Of a stretch of 47,377 nt of DNA, positions 42,265 to 47,377 are shown one piece after another. The position numbers and the translations under genes were made by a program. Position 1 is the stretch's first letter; each line of letters starts with the position of its first letter. The notes under the pieces were generated by a model. The model searched no databases. It saw only the letters and a program-made list of their open reading frames with translations, and was not told where the DNA came from. Source of the DNA: DATFYM01 sp035315065 (GTDB lineage: Bacteria > Acidobacteriota > Terriglobia > UBA7540); assembly GCA_035315065.1 (NCBI GenBank), contig DATFYM010000159.1, positions 1 through 47,377 of the forward strand, in the 5' to 3' direction.

Positions 42265-42546
42265 GTGGGCTATACATTCGAGTGCGACTGGAAGAAGGCA
42301 GAGTCCAACGCTCGAAAGCACGGCGTTACGTTCGACGAGGCCGCAACAGTGTTCGGAGATCCACTCGCGCTCCTCATGCCGGACCCTGATCACTCCCTCG
42401 ACGAGGAGCGGTATCTTGTGCTCGGGATGTCCAACTGGCAGAGGCTCCTGGTCGTATCGTTTGCTGAACGCCCACCGCGCACTCGCTTGATCTCGGCGCG
42501 GCGCGTGACGCCACTGGAGCGGAGACGTTATGAGGAACAAGGTTAG
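42265..42546 (+). CDS. BrnT-like (DUF497) toxin
   Basis: A 93-residue protein of the BrnT/DUF497 family, RelE-fold ribonuclease toxins. The family pattern is clear: FECDWKKAESNARKHGVTFDEA (residues 4-25, given here in part as DWKKAESNARKHG), then FGDPLALL, DEERYLVLGMS and the C-terminal ARRVTPLERRRYE. The start is GTG 42265 with GAGGCGG ahead; the frame continues upstream without family similarity. The gene overlaps the antitoxin gene by 17 bases, the usual translational coupling. Confidence 0.88.
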   Translation: MGYTFECDWKKAESNARKHGVTFDEAATVFGDPLALLMPDPDHSLDEERYLVLGMSNWQRLLVVSFAERPPRTRLISARRVTPLERRRYEEQG

Positions 42547-42778
42547 TCGTCGCGAAAGGAAAAGCGAGCGCGACACGATGCGACCCGAGTACGACTTCTC
42601 GGCGGCGGTTCGAGGGGTCACGGCAGCGAAGTACGCCCAGGGCGCCAACCTCGTCGTGATCGATCCGGGCGTGTTGGATGTCTTTCCGGATGGTACGGCG
42701 GTGAACCAGGCGCTGCGCGCGCTGGCGCCCGTTCTTCGGCGACAACGTCGGCCCACACCCAAGCGAACAAGCGCCTGA
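42530..42778 (+). CDS. Antitoxin partner of the BrnT-like toxin
   Basis: An 82-residue protein with the pattern EYDFSAAVRG, then YAQGANLVVIDPGVLDVFPD and VNQALRALAPV. This pattern is common in small antitoxins encoded next to RelE/BrnT-type toxins. It is not a standard BrnA with a ribbon-helix-helix C-terminus. ATG 42530 lies inside the end of the toxin gene. ATG 42578 (MRPEYDF) is a possible shorter start that would match the family better. Confidence 0.75.
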   Translation: MRNKVSRRERKSERDTMRPEYDFSAAVRGVTAAKYAQGANLVVIDPGVLDVFPDGTAVNQALRALAPVLRRQRRPTPKRTSA

Positions 42779-42812
42779 CCAGGCAGCCTACGACGCATTC
42801 TCTCTTGCAGAC

Positions 42813-43862
42813 CTACAAGTCAGGTCCGCGGTACGCTTGCTTCGACTTGCGGATCAGGGCTCTCAGCTCTTGCTCATCGGAGGCGCTGACCTCTGCCATC
42901 CCGCCCCGTCGAGCCGATGTTTTCGTGATCTTAACTGCTTTGATCTCGGCCCATAGCCTCGGCGTAAGACGCCTCGTGTATCGTGCAAGCGGGGTATAGG
43001 CCACAAAGTGCTGGCCATCAGGGTTCCGTACTTTAACCTCCGCGAAGTCCTTCACGTGAACTAACGAGAGGCGGTTCGCCCTGAAGTCAAACAGAAAGAC
43101 CCTGTCGCCTAACCGACACGGCGACTTTCCCAGCTGCACCCACACGCTGTAGCCCCTGTCGAACCAACTCGTCGTCTCCGAGATTATCTGCTGTGACCTC
43201 TTTCCTGCGGACCCTTCTATGGCAATACGCCATGCATTGTGCTCTTCGGGGGAAGGGGAGGCGCCGTGGTGTACCGCCTTCTTCACGAGAATCTCAGCAA
43301 GTTCTCCTCGGCTGCAGGTCGCCGGCTTCGGAATCTTTCGTCTCCGTTCGTACCTTTCAATCAGTCCTCTGTCAAGATTGACCCCCTGCTCCCAATCCTT
43401 ATCGAAGATCGCTCGGGCTTCGTCGAAGGTTGCTGATTCCTCAGGGACCCAAACGAGGGCGTTCAACTCTCCGCCGCTCCGGAGCCCCTCCTTGGTCAGG
43501 TTCGAGGAGCCCACTAACATGACCACCTGACCCTTCTTTCTGATGAGGTAGAACTTTCGGTGGAACTGCGGCTCTCTCGATAAACGCACCGAGAGTTTTC
43601 TGTTGGTTTGCTCTTGGACGAGTAAAAGTGCTTCCAAAGCCGACGGCTCGGTAAGGTGCTGATACAAGCCCGTCAGAAGCCTAACGCTCCCCGTTGCCGC
43701 CGCGCTTCGCAACGGCTGAATGATCTGGTCGACGCCGGCGCGCGTTACAAAAGCCACCGCAATGCAGACTTCTCTGGCTTTCTTCAACTCCTCGCGAAGA
43801 ACAGTTCGAACACTGTCAGGGCCAGCATTCTCAACGAACGCTAGCCGAAGATTCATAGGCAC
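42813..43862 (-). CDS. Phospholipase D-fold protein with altered HKD motif
   Basis: A 349-residue protein with one PLD-like domain at about residues 10-150. The motif is His101-x-Lys103, followed by GSSN (118-121), but the Asp expected at position 108 is Arg. The segment VGSSNLTKEGL is typical of PLD domains in restriction enzymes and helicase-associated nucleases. The C-terminal half has no family I recognise. The start is GTG 43862 with GGAG six bases upstream; ATG 43856 is the alternative. It lies between a toxin-antitoxin pair and a ruined methyltransferase, so a defence role is plausible but unproven. Confidence 0.75.
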   Translation of the reverse strand: MPMNLRLAFVENAGPDSVRTVLREELKKAREVCIAVAFVTRAGVDQIIQPLRSAAATGSVRLLTGLYQHLTEPSALEALLLVQEQTNRKLSVRLSREPQFHRKFYLIRKKGQVVMLVGSSNLTKEGLRSGGELNALVWVPEESATFDEARAIFDKDWEQGVNLDRGLIERYERRRKIPKPATCSRGELAEILVKKAVHHGASPSPEEHNAWRIAIEGSAGKRSQQIISETTSWFDRGYSVWVQLGKSPCRLGDRVFLFDFRANRLSLVHVKDFAEVKVRNPDGQHFVAYTPLARYTRRLTPRLWAEIKAVKITKTSARRGGMAEVSASDEQELRALIRKSKQAYRGPDL

Positions 43863-43906
43863 GGGTTGCTCCGGGCTTCAAGAAAAGCTGGCGCTGTTCG
43901 AGTGTA

Positions 43907-45521
43907 CTAAAAGAGACCTTCCTGTTCGCTTTTCGTCTTCCGTTCGGCTTTGGCGAAAAGTTTCAAGGCGGTGCGCCGGGTATTCGAGTTTCTTGCCCCT
44001 CAGCAGCTCGGCGATCGTGAGGATTTGCAGGGCGAGGATAGCGACCCGGAAAGTCTTTTGACTCGTAGAAGCCCGTGGCGGCTTCTGTGAGCACGGGCTT
44101 GGTGGGTTCGCGCAAACTGATGAGCGCTCCGATGGCGGCTTTCTCTCGATCGAGCACCCCTTTCAGATCGCGGACGTGGCTCACGCCGATGTAACCGCTT
44201 TTCACCTGCACGATTACCTGCTTGGCCTGGCCGCTTTTGTCGTCAAAAAAGTTGATGTAGCCGTCGATGCCGGTGTGCGCGCCCTTTTTGCGGTCGTGGG
44301 CCGGCTTGGCGTCCACCAGGTCCACCGCTCACCACTCGAACTGGTGCGGGCTGATTTCTTTCAAATGCCTCCGCGCCCTGCACGTCCGTGGGCGCGCCGA
44401 TGATTTCGTAAGGACTGAGCTGTTCGCCGAAGCTGTCGCGCAGGCGACGCTGGACGAGGTTGATAGCAAGATAGGTGATGTCAATTCCGATCCAGCGCCG
44501 CTTCAGCCTTTCCGCCACCGCGATGGTCGTGCCACAACCGCAGAAGGGTCGAGCACGACGTCGCCCTCGTTGCTGCTGCTGCGAACAATGCGCTCCAGCA
44601 GGGCCTCTGGCTTCTGGGTGGGGTAGCCGAGCCGCTCTCGGGCTCGGGAGCCGATGGGCCGAATATCGGTCCAGACGTCCTGAAGCGGCACACCCGGCAT
44701 TTCGTCAAAGTACCGTTTATAAGCGGGCACGCCACCCAGCGACGTTTGCACCACGCGCCCCTGGCGAATGAGCCTCTCCATGGTTTCCTTCGTATAGCGC
44801 CAATAGCGTGTAACGCCCATCACTTTGTAGCGCGGATTCCCCCTCCGCCGGGTCCCGTCAGATCGCCCAGTCTATAGCGCCGGCCCGTTTCGGGTTCGAC
44901 GTGGCGGTAGAAATCGTCGACATACTCCTCGTCGTGAGGAGCGTAAATCGGGTTCCACGTCCATTCGGATTCGCTCTTGGTATAGAAAAAGATCACATCG
45001 TGCAGGCGACCGTGCTGGCGTCGGCCCTGCTTGGTATCGCTGTGGGCGCTGCTGCGCTTCCATATGATCTCAGTCCGAGAGTTCTGGGGCCCGAAAGTGG
45101 CGTCGAGCAGAGCCTTGATATAGTGGCTTGCCGTGGGGTCGCAGTGCAGATATATGCTGCCGGTTGGCTTGAGCACGCGAGGTAATTCCACCAAGCGAAT
45201 GGCCATCATCACCAAATAGGCCATCATGTCGTTGCGGCCGAGGAACGCCAGCAGCCTGCATCAGGTCAGCGAGCTTGCGCGGCCCGCTCTCGACGATTTC
45301 CCTGTAAACAGCTTCAGGCTCCCGACCCTACTGCCAGGTATCCTCAAGGCTGTGATCTGCGCGGCGGATTCCTCGCCACTTTTTTCCTTGAAGAGGACGT
45401 TGTAGCTGGCGTTGGAGTTGAAGGGAGGGTCAAGGTAAATCAGGTCAACGCTGGCGTCCGCGACGTGGTCACGAAGAATCTTGAGGTTGTCGCCGAAATA
45501 GAGCTTGTTCTTTCCATCCAT
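43907..45521 (-). pseudogene. DNA methyltransferase with nuclease-like C-terminus, multiply frameshifted
   Basis: Pieces of one site-specific DNA methyltransferase are spread over three frames. They include DLIYLDPPFNSNASYNVLF (catalytic DPPF, from ATG 45521), then RVLKPTGSIYLHCDPTASHY, GVTRYWRYTKET and LGYPTQKPEALLERI. Further on are RRWIGIDITYLAI and a restriction-like tail, VIVQVKSGYIGVSHVRDLKG. I count at least six frameshifts (near 45346, 45256, 44847, 44550, 44360 and 44030, with one more likely near 43975). There are in-frame stops TAG at 45328-45330 and TGA at 44329-44331. The shift near 44550 destroys the AdoMet-binding FCGCGT motif. The original stop is probably TAG at 43907-43909. 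No product is expected to be active. Confidence 0.92.
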
Positions 45522-45762
45522 TTAGGCAGAGCATACACAACCTCGCGGGTGGCGCATCCCAACGACGAACGTCCCTGCCATGATTCTAAGAAATACCGAT
45601 TTGTGCAGCACGGATCAAATTTTCTTTGTTCTCGGGAATAGAAACGAACGCGAATGGTATTTCCAGACTGGGGCAACTGTTGATCCATTCAGCAGTGCCA
45701 CCGGCGGCGATAGCCGCCATGAGCACGGGATATTCAAAATCTCTACAAAGGAGGACAGTACC

Positions 45763-46830
45763 TTGAAAATCAATCTGTGGCGCGCCGGCGGCATGCTGGC
45801 GGTCGTTTTTCTTGCCACCGCATTTGCGGTTGCAGGCGAGGATGGGCGTAGCGTGTTCGTGCTCACGAGCACGAATAACGCAAGCGGCAACGAGTTGGTC
45901 GTGTTCAAGCTGGATACAGCCGGGACGCCTTCGTTATCCTTGGTGAACACGTTGCCGACGGGTGGTAATGGCGGGGCGAGCGGCAACGCTGGAGTCCTAC
46001 AGTTCAGGGACGATCTCGGAGCTGTGGCCAACTACGGATCAAATAGCGTCAGTCAATTGGTGCGAGATGACGACTCCATCAGCATCGGGCGCACGATAAA
46101 GCTGTCGCCTGGCTGTGTGAACCCTGATTCTGTCGTGCTCACCGAGGATCATCTCTTCGTCGTCGGCACGAATTGCGCCGAGAGTCATGCGTGGCCATCG
46201 GGCCATGTTGATGGAGGCGTTGTCGGTCTCACCGATCCTTCGGCTGCGCAGATAGCTGTCGGCAAGAGCTGGGCGGCTGTCACCCTGAAGGGAACATCGT
46301 CAGGATCAGTCCTTCAACTGCCGCTCACGCACCATGGGGCGCTCAGCGGGGCGAGTGCCACCGTAACGCTCCCCAGCGTGGCAAACAATACCCCGCTCGG
46401 AGTCGCGTTCTGGGGAGATATTCTGGGATTCACTCCGGCCCACAGTGCCGATAGCTTCGCTATTGTGGACGAGAACCGGAATGTCTTCCCCATAGTCGGG
46501 CCGACACCGCCATATCCCAGTAATGCCCCCTGCTGGGTGGCTAAAGGGCCGGGGAGCGCATGGTACACGGGCAATTCTCCCGGTCACGCCATCTCCATAT
46601 TCCTCAGCGACAGCCAAGGCGGGGTGTTCTACAAATCGATACCCTTGCCGGGCGCGCCGTCGGACATAACGGTGTCCCGCGATCACAAATGGCTCGCCGT
46701 GATTTATGCTGCCGGCGGCGACGGTTATGTCAGCGTCTTCGCCATCGACGCCTACGGCGACCTCACAGCGGTGGCGACGTCAAGCCCAATCGGTGTCGCC
46801 GGCGTTAACGGCGTGGCATTTAGCCAATAG
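45763..46830 (+). CDS. Secreted beta-propeller-like protein
   Basis: A 355-residue protein with a Sec signal peptide (residues 1-25, hydrophobic GGMLAVVFLATAFAVAG). The rest is made of repeated beta segments such as RSVFVLTSTNNASGNELVVF, GVLQFRDDLGAVAN and HKWLAVIYAAGGDGYVSVF. These resemble blades of the lactonase/YncE seven-bladed propeller group. No catalytic site is evident. The start is TTG 45763: AAGGAGG lies at 45749-45755, eight bases ahead, and this start leaves a clean signal peptide. The upstream frame to 45580 is not credible. It stands alone and ends before a clear terminator. Confidence 0.8.
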   Translation: MKINLWRAGGMLAVVFLATAFAVAGEDGRSVFVLTSTNNASGNELVVFKLDTAGTPSLSLVNTLPTGGNGGASGNAGVLQFRDDLGAVANYGSNSVSQLVRDDDSISIGRTIKLSPGCVNPDSVVLTEDHLFVVGTNCAESHAWPSGHVDGGVVGLTDPSAAQIAVGKSWAAVTLKGTSSGSVLQLPLTHHGALSGASATVTLPSVANNTPLGVAFWGDILGFTPAHSADSFAIVDENRNVFPIVGPTPPYPSNAPCWVAKGPGSAWYTGNSPGHAISIFLSDSQGGVFYKSIPLPGAPSDITVSRDHKWLAVIYAAGGDGYVSVFAIDAYGDLTAVATSSPIGVAGVNGVAFSQ

Positions 46831-46854
46831 CTCTTTCATTCAATGCCGTTTTAT

Positions 46855-46885
46855 CCGGCGGGCATTTGCTCGCCGGGTTTTCTTT
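46855..46885 (+). terminator. Rho-independent terminator after the propeller gene
   Basis: CCGGCGGGC (46855-46863), loop ATTT, GCTCGCCGG (46868-46876), then GTTTTCTTT. The nine-base stem has one G-T pair. It starts 25 bases after the stop codon at 46830. Confidence 0.88.
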
Positions 46886-47320
46886 ACTCGTGCTTGCCAT
46901 CGCTGCAGCGCGAATTCCACCTTGGATTGCGTCAGGCTCGGATGTGGTGACGGGGATACTGCCGAGCAATATCTGCGTTGGTCATCTACTCGGGCAACCC
47001 ACAACTGGCGAGCCGTCCGGAAGACTGCGTTGGTCGAGCGTCCATGATTACACGGGCGGCACCGCCCGTCCGCCGGCGACCCCGAGCGGTCTCGCGATCG
47101 ACCGCGTGCTGTTGCCCGCCGATGAGCACACACATTTGATAAAATACGAGAGACCTTCAGCAACGGCGGCGAGGTGGAAAGCCGCAGAGTAATCCCGCCA
47201 GCGCGGGATAACTCTGCGCTCCATACGATGACGCCAAACTCGCCGCGATGCGCGACGTGAAGAATCGCTTCGGTCCGCGATAGCTGTTACGTCGGGGAAC
47301 TCCTTTCCGGAGGGAAACTG
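46886..47320. other. Gap with a REP-like hairpin, no gene seen
   Basis: Open frames here on both strands show no family features. At 47183-47218 CGCAGAGT pairs with ACTCTGCG and, inside it, ATCCCGC pairs with GCGGGAT around a CAGC loop, with one A/A mismatch between the two stems. The promoter of the gene starting at 47321 should lie near 47100-47300; none is clear. Confidence 0.6.
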
Positions 47321-47377
47321 GTGAACCCGTTTCGAATCGCACTCGCCAATATCAGGTTCCCGGCCACTCCAGAGGAG
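47321..47377 (+). CDS. N-terminus of a probable carbon-nitrogen hydrolase (partial)
   Basis: GTG 47321 follows GGAGGG (47309-47314) at six bases, an excellent ribosome-binding site. The 19 codons in the window read FRIALANIRFPATPEE after the first three residues, which is the usual first strand and helix of nitrilase/amidase-type proteins. The catalytic Glu, Lys and Cys would lie beyond the window. The start is well supported; the family name rests on a short stretch. Confidence 0.5.
   Translation, partial: MNPFRIALANIRFPATPEE

Noticed and set aside
46866..47192. Possible small membrane protein after the propeller gene
   Set aside because: Its start lies inside the terminator hairpin and only the first 20 residues are hydrophobic; the rest is not protein-like.

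Overview
The window looks like chromosomal DNA of a GC-rich, Gram-negative soil-type bacterium, most likely an Acidobacteriota member (inference, moderate confidence). Pointers are several Tat-exported enzymes, a LolC/E-type permease that implies an outer membrane, and many intergenic low-complexity palindromes. No rRNA, tRNA or CRISPR array was seen.

Layout. 1-2060: the 3' end of a probable IS200-like transposase gene, two hairpins, and a complete class C group II intron inserted just past the second hairpin. 2216-8368: aldo/keto reductase, GH29 fucosidase with a second aldo/keto reductase, and a KimA-type potassium importer. 8479-28986: a minus-strand block of about 20 kb resembling the ygeW/ygeY/ygfK/ssnA/xanthine-dehydrogenase-like cluster linked to urate and purine breakdown. 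In transcription order it holds a threonine-synthase-like enzyme, 8-oxoguanine deaminase, a three-subunit molybdenum hydroxylase, YgeY, YgfK, a small membrane protein, YgeW, SsnA, a fold-type II PLP enzyme and a Tat-targeted class V aminotransferase. It is interrupted by a decayed MNT/HEPN toxin-antitoxin pair and by a BglII-like restriction-modification system with its controller gene and C-box.

29402-38261: a plus-strand sugar-acid operon with an enolase-superfamily dehydratase, a DapA-family aldolase, an SSS symporter and two tandem GH2 enzymes. 38610-41754: a GcvT-like protein, a DUF4149-like membrane protein and, on the other strand, the LolC/E permease. 42265-45521: a defence-type patch with a BrnT-like toxin and its antitoxin, a PLD-fold protein and a heavily frameshifted DNA methyltransferase. 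45763-47377: a secreted beta-propeller protein and the first 19 codons of a probable carbon-nitrogen hydrolase.

How it may work together (inference). 8-oxoguanine deaminase would supply urate. The molybdenum hydroxylase and YgfK would change the oxidation state of the purine ring, SsnA would open it, and YgeY, YgeW and a PLP lyase would finish the ureido and diamino acid steps. The sugar operon would release a glycoside-derived sugar outside the cytoplasm, import it with Na+, and dehydrate and cleave the derived sugar acid.

The most notable features are the YgfK variant without the FAD/NAD(P)H module, the restriction-modification island inside the purine block, the terminator-targeted intron, and at least ten different palindromic or tandem intergenic repeats, some of which run into coding sequence.
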